64,000 nucleotides of DNA from Caballeronia insecticola (GTDB lineage: Bacteria; Pseudomonadota; Gammaproteobacteria; Burkholderiales; Burkholderiaceae), in NCBI RefSeq assembly GCF_000402035.1, contig NC_021287.1, forward strand, positions 2,542,001 through 2,606,000. Reading direction: 5' to 3'. Shown here one piece after another: positions 47,063 through 60,429 of this stretch. The position numbers and the translations under genes were made by a program. Under the pieces are notes generated by a model that had not been told where the DNA came from, did not search any database, and was given only the letters and a program-made list of their open reading frames with translations. Position 1 is the first letter of the stretch. Every line of letters starts with the position of its first letter.

Positions 47063-48604
47063 ATGTCCACCACATCCACCGACCATGCGGTCATCCGGCT
47101 GCACCCCAACGACGACGTCGTGATCGCGACGCGTCAGTTGCTCTCCGGCGCGCGCATCGCGTCGGAGGATCTCGTCGTGTCCGGGCTGATTCCGCCCGGA
47201 CACAAGATCGCGACGCGCGCGATCGCCGCCGGCGAGCCGGTCAAGCGCTACAACCAGATCATCGGCGTGGCGCGCGAGGCGATTGCACGCGGTCAACACG
47301 TCCACACGCACAATCTGTCGATGGCCGATTTCGCGCGTGAGCACGAGTTCGGCGTCGACCGGCATCCGACGCCGTTCGTCGACGCGCCCGCGACCTTCAT
47401 GGGCATCCGCCGCGACGACGGCCGCGTGGCAACACGTAATTTCGTCGGCGTGCTGACGAGCGTGAACTGCTCGGCGACGGTCGCACGCGCGATCGCCGAT
47501 CACTTCCGGCGCGACGTGCATCCGGAAGCGCTGGCGGATTATCCGAACGTGGACGGCGTGATTGCGCTGACGCACGGTCTCGGATGCGGCATCGACATGC
47601 AGGGCGAAGGGCTCGGCATTTTGCGCCGTACGCTGGCGGGCTACGCGGTGCATCCGAATTTTCACGCGGTGCTGTTCGTGGGCCTCGGTTGCGAGACGAA
47701 TCAGATCGCAGGCGTGCTCGAATCGAGCGGACTGAAGGACGGCGAGCGGTTGCGCAGCTTCACGATCCAGGACAGCGGCGGCACGCGCAAAACGATCGAG
47801 CACGGCATCGCGCTGGTAAAGGACATGCTCGCGGATGCGAATCGCGTGAAGCGCGAGCCGGTGCCGGCGTCGCATCTGATCGTCGGTTTGCAGTGCGGCG
47901 GCTCGGACGGCTATTCGGGCATTTCGGCCAATCCGGCGCTAGGTGCGGCGGTCGACAAGCTCGTCGCACACGGCGGCACGGCGATTCTCTCTGAGACGCC
48001 CGAAGTCTACGGCGCAGAGCATTTGCTGACGCGGCGCGCGGTGAGCCGCGAAGTCGGCGAAAAGCTGCTGACGCGCATCAAGTGGTGGGAAGAATACTGC
48101 GCGCGTAACGGCGCGGCGATGGACAACAATCCGTCGGCAGGCAACAAGGTCGGCGGATTAACAACGATCCTCGAAAAATCGCTCGGCGCGGTCGCGAAGG
48201 GCGGGACGACGAATCTCGTCGAAGTGTACGAGTACGCGCAGCGCATCGACGCCAAAGGCTTCGTGTTCATGGATTCGCCCGGCTACGATCCGATGTCCGC
48301 GACGGGACAGGTCGCATCGGGCGCGAATCTGATCTGCTTCACGACGGGCCGCGGCTCGGCATACGGATGCGCGCCGTCGCCGTCGCTCAAGCTCGCGACG
48401 AACACCGCGTTGTGGGAGCGGCAGGAAGAAGACATGGACATCAACTGCGGCGGCGTGATCGACGGCAGCGCGACCATCGATCAACTCGGCGACCAGATCT
48501 TCCAGATGATGCTCGATTGCGCGTCAGGCGTCGCGTCGAAGAGCGAGCTGCATGGTTATGGACAGAATGAATTCGTGCCCTGGCAAGTCGGTGTGGTCAC
48601 CTGA
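47063..48604 (+). CDS. uxaA: Altronate dehydratase UxaA
   Basis: This 513-residue protein has an N-terminal SAF domain (about residues 1-80) joined to the large UxaA/GarD catalytic domain, with LTHGLGCGIDMQGEG, LQCGGSDGYSGISANPALGAAVD and TTGRGSAYGCAPSPSLKLATN, including iron-binding Cys. It removes water from altronate to give 2-keto-3-deoxygluconate, the third enzyme of galacturonate breakdown. The isomerase (uxaC) and later steps are not in the window. Galactarate dehydratase is an alternative because the families are close. Confidence 0.92.
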   Translation: MSTTSTDHAVIRLHPNDDVVIATRQLLSGARIASEDLVVSGLIPPGHKIATRAIAAGEPVKRYNQIIGVAREAIARGQHVHTHNLSMADFAREHEFGVDRHPTPFVDAPATFMGIRRDDGRVATRNFVGVLTSVNCSATVARAIADHFRRDVHPEALADYPNVDGVIALTHGLGCGIDMQGEGLGILRRTLAGYAVHPNFHAVLFVGLGCETNQIAGVLESSGLKDGERLRSFTIQDSGGTRKTIEHGIALVKDMLADANRVKREPVPASHLIVGLQCGGSDGYSGISANPALGAAVDKLVAHGGTAILSETPEVYGAEHLLTRRAVSREVGEKLLTRIKWWEEYCARNGAAMDNNPSAGNKVGGLTTILEKSLGAVAKGGTTNLVEVYEYAQRIDAKGFVFMDSPGYDPMSATGQVASGANLICFTTGRGSAYGCAPSPSLKLATNTALWERQEEDMDINCGGVIDGSATIDQLGDQIFQMMLDCASGVASKSELHGYGQNEFVPWQVGVVT

Positions 48605-48617
48605 AGTGAGATAGCAC

Positions 48618-48650
48618 GGGCGCGCCTTCAGGTGCGCCCTTCGATACTTG
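48618..48650 (+). terminator. Possible terminator after uxaA
   Basis: GGGCGCGCC and GGTGCGCCC form a nine-pair stem (one G-U) around a TTCA loop. The T-run that follows is poor, so this is tentative. Confidence 0.45.
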
Positions 48651-48658
48651 CAGACCTG

Positions 48659-50293
48659 TCACGCCAACGCCGCTTGCTGCCCCAGCATGTTCAGTGCGAC
48701 GGCTTCGGCCACTTCGATCCCATCGATCGCGGCCGAATAAATGCCGCCCGCATAGCCCGCGCCCTCTCCCGCCGGGTACAGACCATCGATGTTCACGCTC
48801 TGATAATCGTCCTTGCGACGCACGCGCAACGGCGACGACGTGCGCGTCTCGACGCCCGTCAGCACGGCGTCATGCATCGCGAAGCCTTTGATCTTCTTGT
48901 CGAGTTCGGGCAGCGCTTCGCGGATCGCTTCGATCACGTAGTCGGGGAGCGCGGTGCTCAGATCGGTCGGCTTCACGCCCGGCTTGTATGACGGGATGAC
49001 AGATCCCAGCGACGTCGACGGCCGTCCCGCGATAAAGTCCCCGACGAGTTGCGCCGGCGCGCAGTAATCGCCGCCGCCCAGCTCGAACGCGCGCTCTTCC
49101 CACTTGCGCTGAAATGCGATGCCGGCCAGCGGTCCACCGGGGTAGTCCTCCGGCGTAATGCCCACGACGATGCCCGCGTTCGCATTGCGCTCGGCGCGCG
49201 AATACTGGCTCATGCCATTGGTTACGACGCGCCCCGGCTCCGACGTCGCCGCCACCACGGTGCCGCCCGGGCACATGCAGAAGCTGTACACCGCGCGCCC
49301 GTTGTTGGCGTGATGGACCACTTTATAGTCCGCGGCGCCGAGCCGCTCGTGTCCGGCGAAGGTGCCGAAGCGGCTCCGGTCGATCAAGCCTTGCGGATGC
49401 TCGATGCGAAACCCCAGCGAAAACGGCTTGGCTTCCATGTAGACGCCGCGGTCGTGCAGCATCTCGAAGGTATCGCGCGCGCTGTGGCCGATCGCGAGGA
49501 CGACATGATCGCAGCGCAGCGTTTCGCCGTTCGAGAGACGAAGCCCGCGCACCTTGCCATTGTCGATGTCGATGTCCTCGACGCGCTGCTGAAACCGCAC
49601 TTCTCCGCCGAGTTGATGAATCTGCGCGCGCATCTTCTCGACCATGCTCACGAGCCTGAACGTGCCGATGTGCGGGCGGCTCAGGAAGAGAATGTCTTCC
49701 GGCGCGCCGGCCTTCACGAACTCGTCGAGCACTTTGCGGCCGTAGTGCTTCGGATCCTTGATCTGGCTGTAGAGCTTGCCGTCCGAAAATGTGCCGGCGC
49801 CGCCTTCCCCGAATTGCACGTTCGATTCGGGATTGAGCTCGTTGCGTCGCCAGAGGCCCCACGTGTCCTTTGTCCGTTCGCGCACGGCCTTTCCGCGCTC
49901 AAGGATGATCGGCCGGAAGCCCATCTGCGCGAGGATCAATCCGGCGAAAAGCCCGCACGGCCCCATACCGATGACGACGGGACGCAACAACGTCGACTGC
50001 GCCGGCGCCTTCGCCACGAAGCGATACGTCATATCCGGCGTCGGACCGCAATGCGGATGCGGCCGTGTTCGGAGGCGTTCCAGCACCGCGGGCTCGTCCT
50101 GCAATTCGACGTCGACGATATAGGTGAGTTTGATATCGCCGCGTTTGCGTGCATCGTGCGCACGACGAAACACCTGAAAGCTGACAAGCTCTTGCGCCGC
50201 CACGCCGATTTCCGCGAGACGCGTGATGACTGCGGCTTTGATGGCCGAGTCAGGATGGTCGAGCGGGAGTTTGATTTCGCTGAGACGTAGCAT
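48659..50293 (-). CDS. FAD-dependent dehydrogenase, COG2509 type
   Basis: This 544-residue flavoprotein has a short N-terminal alpha/beta domain (1-85), then the dinucleotide motif PVVIGMGPCGLFAGLILAQMGFRPIILERG, VQFGEGGAGTFSDGKLYSQI, CDHVVLAIGHSARDTFEML and a C-terminal NIDGLYPAGEGAGYAGGI FAD motif. These are hallmarks of the uncharacterised COG2509 family; the reaction is unknown. The start at 50293 gives the usual length. The gene lies just downstream of the rRNA operon on the same strand and is insulated from it by a terminator. Confidence 0.88.
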   Translation of the reverse strand: MLRLSEIKLPLDHPDSAIKAAVITRLAEIGVAAQELVSFQVFRRAHDARKRGDIKLTYIVDVELQDEPAVLERLRTRPHPHCGPTPDMTYRFVAKAPAQSTLLRPVVIGMGPCGLFAGLILAQMGFRPIILERGKAVRERTKDTWGLWRRNELNPESNVQFGEGGAGTFSDGKLYSQIKDPKHYGRKVLDEFVKAGAPEDILFLSRPHIGTFRLVSMVEKMRAQIHQLGGEVRFQQRVEDIDIDNGKVRGLRLSNGETLRCDHVVLAIGHSARDTFEMLHDRGVYMEAKPFSLGFRIEHPQGLIDRSRFGTFAGHERLGAADYKVVHHANNGRAVYSFCMCPGGTVVAATSEPGRVVTNGMSQYSRAERNANAGIVVGITPEDYPGGPLAGIAFQRKWEERAFELGGGDYCAPAQLVGDFIAGRPSTSLGSVIPSYKPGVKPTDLSTALPDYVIEAIREALPELDKKIKGFAMHDAVLTGVETRTSSPLRVRRKDDYQSVNIDGLYPAGEGAGYAGGIYSAAIDGIEVAEAVALNMLGQQAALA

Positions 50294-50402
50294 GGAAACT
50301 CGGTGACGACTGCCGTGGGGATACAAGGAGGATTTTAGCGCGTGGCTCGTTCTGACTTGAGCCACACTTGCCGACGACGATGCTTTTGCGCGCTCGAAAC
50401 GC

Positions 50403-50432
50403 AAAAACCCCACCTTATGGGGTGGGGTTTTT
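50403..50432 (-). terminator. rRNA operon terminator
   Basis: On the minus strand ACCCCACC pairs with GGTGGGGT, with an A-run before and T-run after. It lies about 20 bases beyond the 5S 3' end. Confidence 0.85.
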
Positions 50433-50452
50433 GAGTTGAGGCATGAGGAGCC

Positions 50453-50565
50453 TGACGATTACCTACTTTCACACGGGAGATCCGCACTATCATCGGCGTG
50501 GAGTCGTTTCACGGTCCTGTTCGGGATGGGAAGGGGTGGTACCAACTCGCTGTGGTCATCAGGCA
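50453..50565 (-). rRNA. rrf: 5S ribosomal RNA
   Basis: The minus strand reads a 5S-like sequence from TGCCTGATGACC at 50565 to GTCAGG at about 50453, with the conserved internal region CCCATCCCGAACAGG. It is about 113 bases. It is the last gene of the operon, about 120 bases after 23S. Ends may vary by a few bases. Confidence 0.92.
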
Positions 50566-50686
50566 TGACTTGTTGTTGTGTCGCCGCATGGGCGCTACAA
50601 CCAATCTGGGAAGAAGTAGTAAGGATGTGGGTGGCGATTGTCGCACACGCGTTACTCGCCAGTGGAGGCAAACACACTGGTTATAG

Positions 50687-53568
<2,882 letters not shown>

Positions 53569-53864
53569 TAACGAGTGTGTCTGCTTGAGCGTTGCCGCTT
53601 GCGGCCGACTTCTCGTCATAGGCTGAGTATTCGCGTTGTGCCGTATTCCAAAGCAATCTTTCGATTACCTTTTCATACTTGATACAATCACTACCCTGAG
53701 TTCTTACTCACACCCATCTCTAAGTGCTTTCATCACTCTCTTTACTACTTCTTCCAGATTGTTAAAGAACGTTTAGCCGACAAGCTCACTTCCATGCTTG
53801 CAGCATCAACTGGCTACAGTCGCCAATGCACAGCGCTCACGCGGAACGCTGTGCATTGAGGACT
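53569..53864 (-). other. tRNA-Ala to 23S spacer with boxA
   Basis: About 296 bases of transcribed spacer. On the minus strand a boxA-like GTTCTTTAACA lies near 53760-53770, as expected for antitermination before 23S rRNA. No gene is seen. Confidence 0.7.
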
Positions 53865-53940
53865 TGGTGGAGGATGACGGGATCGAACCGACGACCCCCT
53901 GCTTGCAAAGCAGGTGCTCTCCCAGCTGAGCTAATCCCCC
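53865..53940 (-). tRNA. tRNA-Ala (anticodon TGC)
   Basis: This is a 76-base cloverleaf: GGGGGAT acceptor, D-arm GCTCAGCTGGGAGAGC, anticodon stem around TGC (53905-53907), T-arm GGTTCGATCCC and encoded CCA. It is a spacer tRNA of the rRNA operon. Confidence 0.97.
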
Positions 53941-53988
53941 TTCGTGGCCTGACTATGAGTGGTCACTCCGTCAGCACGCCTTTTCGGG

Positions 53989-54065
53989 TGGTGGGTCTGG
54001 TTGGATTCGAACCAACGACCCCCGCCTTATCAAGACGGTGCTCTAACCGACTGAGCTACAGACCC
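53989..54065 (-). tRNA. tRNA-Ile (anticodon GAT)
   Basis: This is a 77-base cloverleaf: GGGTCTG acceptor, anticodon GAT at 54029-54031, T-arm GGTTCGAATCC and encoded CCA. It is 48 bases from tRNA-Ala in the usual Ile-Ala spacer order. Confidence 0.97.
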
Positions 54066-54127
54066 TTAGCCTGTCTTTCTTACAGCCGATAAGCGTGAGC
54101 GCTTAGATAACTTCGTGCGAAGCTCGA

Positions 54128-55661
<1,534 letters not shown>

Positions 55662-55859
55662 CAAACCTGTTACTGTTTTTCGGTTGTTTTACCAACCGGT
55701 CGCTCACTCAACGTACTGACGATGATTAATCCATCCGTAGACAGATAAACCTTCCTCTTAATACTTCGCGTGAGACTCTTGATTACTTTTGCTATTGCTA
55801 CGATTCCGAAGAACCGCAACCGCACTTGCCATCAAGCGCCCACACTTATCGGCTGTTAG

Positions 55860-55872
55860 TTTTTAAAGAACA
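55860..55872 (-). promoter_or_regulatory. boxA element in the 16S leader
   Basis: TGTTCTTTAAAAA on the minus strand, about 200 bases before the 16S 5' end, matches the Nus-factor boxA used for antitermination of rRNA transcription. Confidence 0.65.
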
Positions 55873-55929
55873 TTCGCAAGGCACTTCAACTTCCGTCTTG
55901 CGTCGCTGCGTCAGCAGCAGAGAAACGAG

Positions 55930-55958
55930 ATTATGTACGTCTTTTCAGTTACTGTCAA
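55930..55958 (-). promoter_or_regulatory. rRNA operon promoter
   Basis: On the minus strand TTGACA (55958-55953) and CATAAT (55935-55930) are 17 bases apart. The 20 bases upstream are AT-rich (55959-55980), like an UP element. Transcription would begin near 55923. Confidence 0.8.
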
Positions 55959-56015
55959 CAAGAATTTGAAGCTTTCTTTTCTTGCCGATTCACTACCCCT
56001 ACCTACGCCCTGTTC

Positions 56016-56050
56016 AACGAAACGGCTCGCGCGGACATCGCACGAGCCGT
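56016..56050 (-). terminator. Possible terminator after tRNA-Thr
   Basis: On the minus strand ACGGCTCG and CGAGCCGT form an eight-pair stem with TTCGTT after. It separates tRNA-Thr from the rRNA promoter. Confidence 0.55.
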
Positions 56051-56062
56051 CGACGTAAGTCT

Positions 56063-56138
<76 letters not shown>

Positions 56139-56156
56139 GAAGGACGAGATTCTACT

Positions 56157-56663
56157 TCATTTAACGACTTTGAGGTGAGAACGCGCAGGCGATTTAGATG
56201 CGTCTTCATCGGCGCCGGCCTGAGCTTCATCGCTCGATGAAGCTGCCGGGGAATCAGCGCGTCCGCTCGCCGTCTCCTCGACTGCCGAATCACGTTCTTC
56301 CGGACGGGAAGCCACCGGCACGCCCGGCGCTTCCACGCCCGGATGAGCAGACGGTTCGACCGGAAACGCCATTCCTTGCCCGTTCTCTCGTGCATAGATG
56401 GCGAGCACGTTCGTCACCTGCACTTCGATCTTGTGCGACTTGCCGGAGAAGCGCGCGCTGAATTCGATCCACTCGTTACCCATCTGCAGCTGGCTCGTCG
56501 CCTCGAAGCTGATGTTCAACACGATCTCGTCGTTGCGCACGAACTGGCGCGGCACGCGCGTGGCGGCATCGACGCGCACGGCGATATGTGGCGTGAACCC
56601 GTTATCCGTGCACCACTCGTACAGCGCGCGCAACAGATACGGCTTGGTGGAAATCTCTTGCAT
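56157..56663 (-). CDS. sspB: ClpXP protease specificity-enhancing factor SspB
   Basis: This 168-residue protein has an N-terminal SspB fold (1-110) with KPYLLRALYEWCTDNGFTPHI and LNISFEATSQLQMGNEWIEFSARF. A long acidic, Ala/Ser/Glu-rich linker follows, and the tail LKVVK corresponds to the ClpX-binding XB motif (LRVVK in E. coli). SspB delivers ssrA-tagged and other substrates to ClpXP. The start at 56663 (MQEIST) matches the family. It lies downstream of sspA. Confidence 0.95.
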   Translation of the reverse strand: MQEISTKPYLLRALYEWCTDNGFTPHIAVRVDAATRVPRQFVRNDEIVLNISFEATSQLQMGNEWIEFSARFSGKSHKIEVQVTNVLAIYARENGQGMAFPVEPSAHPGVEAPGVPVASRPEERDSAVEETASGRADSPAASSSDEAQAGADEDASKSPARSHLKVVK

Positions 56664-56726
56664 CAACTTTCCTCTGCCGGAACGCGGCCGCGCGAACCCG
56701 CGCCGCCGCATCCCTACGCATTCAAA

Positions 56727-57338
56727 CTATCGACGCATCACCTTTTCGGAAGGCGTCAGCGCTTCAATATAGGCCGGACGGCTGAAAATCCGCTCGGCGT
56801 ACTTCATCAACGGTGCAGCGTTCTTCGAGAGCTCGATGCCGTAATGATCCAGACGCCACAAAAGGGGCGCGATCGCTACGTCGAGCATCGAGAACTCTTC
56901 GCCGAGCATGTACTTGTTCTTCAGGAAGATCGGCGCGAGCTGCGTCAGGCGATCGCGGATCGCGCTGCGTGCCTTCTCGTGGTTCTTCTCGGCGGCCTTG
57001 CCCTTTTCGTTTTCGAGCGTGCCGACGTGGACGAACAGTTCCTTCTCGAAATTCAGCAGGAACAGGCGAGCGCGGGCGCGCTGCACCGGATCTGCCGGCA
57101 TGAGCTGCGGGTGCGGGAAACGTTCGTCGATATATTCATTGATGATATTCGACTCGTACAGGATCAGGTCGCGCTCGACGAGAATCGGCACCTGGCCGTA
57201 CGGGTTCATCACCGCGATGTCTTCCGGCTTGTTGAACAGATCGACGTCGCGAATTTCGAAATCCATGCCCTTTTCGAACAACACCAGCCGGCAGCGCTGG
57301 GAGAACGGGCAAGTAGTGCCGGAATACAGAACCATCAT
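56727..57338 (-). CDS. sspA: Stringent starvation protein A
   Basis: This 203-residue glutathione S-transferase-like protein has a thioredoxin-fold N-terminal domain (MVLYSGTTCPFSQRCRLVLFEKG, NPYGQVPIL, ESNIINEYIDERFPHP) and a helical C-terminal domain. SspA binds RNA polymerase and alters transcription in stationary phase and acid stress. It is not a glutathione transferase in E. coli. It is next to sspB as in most proteobacteria and lies 93 bases downstream of petC. Confidence 0.95.
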   Translation of the reverse strand: MMVLYSGTTCPFSQRCRLVLFEKGMDFEIRDVDLFNKPEDIAVMNPYGQVPILVERDLILYESNIINEYIDERFPHPQLMPADPVQRARARLFLLNFEKELFVHVGTLENEKGKAAEKNHEKARSAIRDRLTQLAPIFLKNKYMLGEEFSMLDVAIAPLLWRLDHYGIELSKNAAPLMKYAERIFSRPAYIEALTPSEKVMRR

Positions 57339-57431
57339 GTTTTAAAGTTCCTTCAGTAAACTCGAAGGGCCGGCCGCGACGTTTCCCTTGCGGAAAACGC
57401 CGTCGCGCCGACCCACGCCGTCGAAGGCGCG

Positions 57432-58187
57432 CTATTTGATATCTTTCCAGTATGCCGCGTTCAGGCGCCACGCGAGGAAACTCAGGAGCGCCAGAAACAG
57501 CAGAACCCAGACGCCGAGCCGCTTGCGCGTCTGCTGCGCGGGTTCCGACATCCACGACATGTACGAAACGAGATCGGCTACAGCAGAATCATAATCCACG
57601 GACGACATGGCACCCGGCGTAACCTGAGTGTAACCCACGAACCTTTTGACCTTTTCGCCGGTTTTTTCGTCGGTATCGGTCTCGAATTTGGCATCGCGAA
57701 TGCCCTGCAGCGTCCACAGCACATGCGGCATGCCGACGTTTTCATACACGCGGTTGTTCCAGCCGGTCGGCCGCGTCGGATCACGGTAGAAGCCCCGCAA
57801 GTAGGTGTAGAGCCAGTCCTTGCCGCGCGCGCGCGCTTCCACCGACAAATCCGGCGGCGACGCACCGAACCACGCCTTTGCGTCTTCGGGACGCATGGCG
57901 ATCGACATCGTGTTGCCGACCTTGTCCGTCGAGAACAGCAGATTCTCCTGAATCTGCTTTTCCGTCAGGCCCAAGTCGGACAGCCGGTTGTACCGCATCA
58001 GGTTCGCGCTGTGACAATTCAGGCAGTTGTTCACGAAAATCTGGGCGCCACGCTGCAACGACGCCAGATTGTCCGTGCTGTCAGGCGCGCGATCGAGCAC
58101 CGCCTCTTCCTGCGCGTGCGCCGGCGCCGCGCCGAACGCGAACAGCGCCGCACCGATCATCGCTATTGTAGAGAGCCATTTTTTCAT
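57432..58187 (-). CDS. petC: Cytochrome c1 of the bc1 complex
   Basis: This 251-residue protein has a signal peptide ending near AHAQ (residue 26), the haem-binding motif CLNCH at 55-59, a predicted methionine-ligand region with MSIAMRPEDA, and a C-terminal transmembrane helix (LGVWVLLFLALLSFLAW) ending in a basic tail. It carries electrons from the Rieske protein to a soluble cytochrome. It is the third gene of petA-petB-petC and is followed by sspA. Confidence 0.95.
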   Translation of the reverse strand: MKKWLSTIAMIGAALFAFGAAPAHAQEEAVLDRAPDSTDNLASLQRGAQIFVNNCLNCHSANLMRYNRLSDLGLTEKQIQENLLFSTDKVGNTMSIAMRPEDAKAWFGASPPDLSVEARARGKDWLYTYLRGFYRDPTRPTGWNNRVYENVGMPHVLWTLQGIRDAKFETDTDEKTGEKVKRFVGYTQVTPGAMSSVDYDSAVADLVSYMSWMSEPAQQTRKRLGVWVLLFLALLSFLAWRLNAAYWKDIK

Positions 58188-58210
58188 CGTATTCGTCTCC
58201 GGACGTGAGC

Positions 58211-59593
58211 TCAGTGAGGTTTGTAGTGCACTCGCTCAGGCGGCGTCTTGAATTTGCCGCGCGGCGTCCAGAAAGGCATGCCGAGGAAAAACGCGAAGTA
58301 GATCAGCGCGCAGATCTGCGCGATCAAGGTCGCGGCGGGCGATGGCGGTCGCGTGCCCAGGAAGCCGAGCACCAGGAACGCGAACACGAAAATCGCATAA
58401 AAGACCTTGTGAAACATCGGCCGGTAACGGATCGACTTGACCGGGCTGCGATCGAGCCACGGCAGGAAGAACAGCGACACCACCGCCGTGCCCATGACCA
58501 CCACGCCCCAGAACTTCGACTCCGTCAGCGCCATGAAAATCAGCACGAGGACCGCAAGCACCGGCAAGCCGATACGCCACTTGCCGCGCGCGCGCACGAG
58601 CGCGAACAGGCCGAGCAGCGCGATCACGATCATCAGCACGATCTTGAAGGGATCGGTGGTCGCGCGGAGCATCGCGTAGAACGCGGTGAAGTACCAGACG
58701 GGGGCAATTTCCGACGGCGTCTGCAGCGGATTGGCCGGCACGAAGTTGTTCGCTTCGAGGAAGTAACCGCCCATCTCCGGCGCGAAAAAGATGATCGCCG
58801 CGAAGATCAGCAGAAACACGCACACGCCCATGAAGTCGTGCACCGAGTAGTACGGATGGAACGGGATGCCGTCGAGCGGGATGCCGTCGGCGCCCTTCTT
58901 CGCCTTGATCTCGATACCGTCGGGATTGTTCGAGCCGACTTCATGCAGCGCCACCAGATGCGCCACCACGAGCCCGATCAGAACCAGCGGAATAGCAATC
59001 ACGTGGAAGGCGAAGAAGCGGTTCAGCGTGACGTCCGACACGACGTAATCGCCGCGAATCCACAGCGACAGATCCGGCCCGATGAACGGAATCGCCGAGA
59101 ACAGGTTCACGATCACCTGCGCGCCCCAGAACGACATTTGTCCCCACGGCAGTAGGTAACCGAAGAACGCTTCGGCCATCAGGCACAGGAAGATGGCGCA
59201 GCCGAAGATCCACACGAGCTCGCGCGGCTTGCGATAAGACCCATACATCAGCCCGCGGAACATGTGCAGATAGACGACGACGAAGAACATCGACGCGCCT
59301 GTCGAGTGCATGTAGCGAATGAGCCAGCCCCACGGCACCTCGCGCATGATGTACTCGACTGATGCGAACGCGAGCGTCGCATCGGGCTTGTAGTTCATCG
59401 TCAGAAAGATGCCGGTGACGATCTGATTGACCAGCACCAGCAGCGCGAGCGAGCCGAAGAAGTACCAGAAATTGAAGTTCTTCGGTGCGTAGTATTCGGA
59501 GACGTGTTTCTTCCAGGTCGAGGTCAGCGGAAACCGGCGATCGATCCAACCGGTCAAGCCCGTTGTCTCAACTTCCTTTTCTGCACTAGCCAT
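58211..59593 (-). CDS. petB: Cytochrome b of the bc1 complex
   Basis: This 460-residue integral membrane protein has about eight transmembrane helices plus a C-terminal extension. Haem-ligand histidines are in GWLIRYMHSTGASMFFVVVYLHMFRG and in NRFFAFHVIAIPLVLIGLVVAHL, and the Qo-site PEW-equivalent reads APVWYFTAFYAMLR. It oxidises ubiquinol. It begins directly after the petA stop with no gap. The full-length single-gene form (not split as cytochrome b6/IV) is seen. Confidence 0.96.
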   Translation of the reverse strand: MASAEKEVETTGLTGWIDRRFPLTSTWKKHVSEYYAPKNFNFWYFFGSLALLVLVNQIVTGIFLTMNYKPDATLAFASVEYIMREVPWGWLIRYMHSTGASMFFVVVYLHMFRGLMYGSYRKPRELVWIFGCAIFLCLMAEAFFGYLLPWGQMSFWGAQVIVNLFSAIPFIGPDLSLWIRGDYVVSDVTLNRFFAFHVIAIPLVLIGLVVAHLVALHEVGSNNPDGIEIKAKKGADGIPLDGIPFHPYYSVHDFMGVCVFLLIFAAIIFFAPEMGGYFLEANNFVPANPLQTPSEIAPVWYFTAFYAMLRATTDPFKIVLMIVIALLGLFALVRARGKWRIGLPVLAVLVLIFMALTESKFWGVVVMGTAVVSLFFLPWLDRSPVKSIRYRPMFHKVFYAIFVFAFLVLGFLGTRPPSPAATLIAQICALIYFAFFLGMPFWTPRGKFKTPPERVHYKPH

Positions 59594-60214
59594 TTAAGCC
59601 TCTCCCTTTTCGTCCTTGCCGATCACGAGTTGCGTCGCGGAGGTGAACATGAACGGTGGGATGTCCAGGTTCTGCGGCGCGGGCTTGTTCTTGAAGACGC
59701 GGCCGGCCATGTCGTAGGTCGAGCCGTGGCACGGGCACAGAAAGCCGCCCGGCCAGTTATCGGGGAGATTGGGTTGCGCACCCTCTTGAAAGCGCGGCGT
59801 CGGCGTGCAACCCAGATGCGTGCACACGGCAACGGCCACGAAGATGTTCTTGTGATCGGCGCGCGAACGGAACTCGTTGTTGCAGTACTCCGGCAACGGC
59901 ATCGAGAACTCCATTTTGGACTTCGGGTCCGCCACTTCGTTGTCGGCCTTCTTGACGTCGGCGAGCATTTCGTCCGTGCGGTTCACGATCCACACCGGCT
60001 TGCCGCGCCAGGCGACGGTCATCATTTCGCCCGGCTTGAGTCCGCTGATATCGACCTCGACGGGCGCGCCCGCCGCCTTGGCCTTCTCCGATGGAGCAAA
60101 CGAACCCACGAAAGGAACGACGGTTGCCACCGCTCCGAAACCACCTACTGCGGTCGTCGTAATCAGCCAGGTACGGCGGCCGCCGTCGACGCGTTTCTCA
60201 TCCTTGTCTCGCAT
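59594..60214 (-). CDS. petA: Rieske iron-sulfur protein of the bc1 complex
   Basis: This 206-residue protein has a twin-arginine segment RRTWLITTTAVGGFGAVA (from residue 13) that serves as Tat signal and membrane anchor. The 2Fe-2S ligands are in CTHLGC (Cys131, His133, with Cys136) and CPCHG (Cys160, Cys162, His163). It passes electrons from ubiquinol to cytochrome c1. It heads the petABC operon. The ATG at 60214 is preferred over a GTG four codons upstream. Export likely uses the TatABC system encoded nearby. Confidence 0.95.
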   Translation of the reverse strand: MRDKDEKRVDGGRRTWLITTTAVGGFGAVATVVPFVGSFAPSEKAKAAGAPVEVDISGLKPGEMMTVAWRGKPVWIVNRTDEMLADVKKADNEVADPKSKMEFSMPLPEYCNNEFRSRADHKNIFVAVAVCTHLGCTPTPRFQEGAQPNLPDNWPGGFLCPCHGSTYDMAGRVFKNKPAPQNLDIPPFMFTSATQLVIGKDEKGEA

Positions 60215-60308
60215 CACACGCCCCACTTCTGAGTTGGATTTATACCGTCACATCAGTGTCCGCCGTTAGTGTGCGCGAATGGAGTTGGCATTTACAAGGC
60301 CTTGTTAG

Positions 60309-60329
60309 CAAAAATCACTCGAAGTGATT
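60309..60329 (-). terminator. Possible weak terminator after the Nif3-like gene
   Basis: On the minus strand AATCACT and AGTGATT form a seven-pair AT-rich stem with a three-base loop, followed by a T-run. It lies about 100 bases after the Nif3-like gene stop and before petA. Confidence 0.4.
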
Positions 60330-60429
60330 GATGCTTCAGGGTTTTCCCCACGTTTTTCGCGCATCTGGTAAAGCATTTTTTTAAGGCAACTGCAAGCGCC
60401 AATAATCGCCGAAGCGGCTTAATGGCGTA

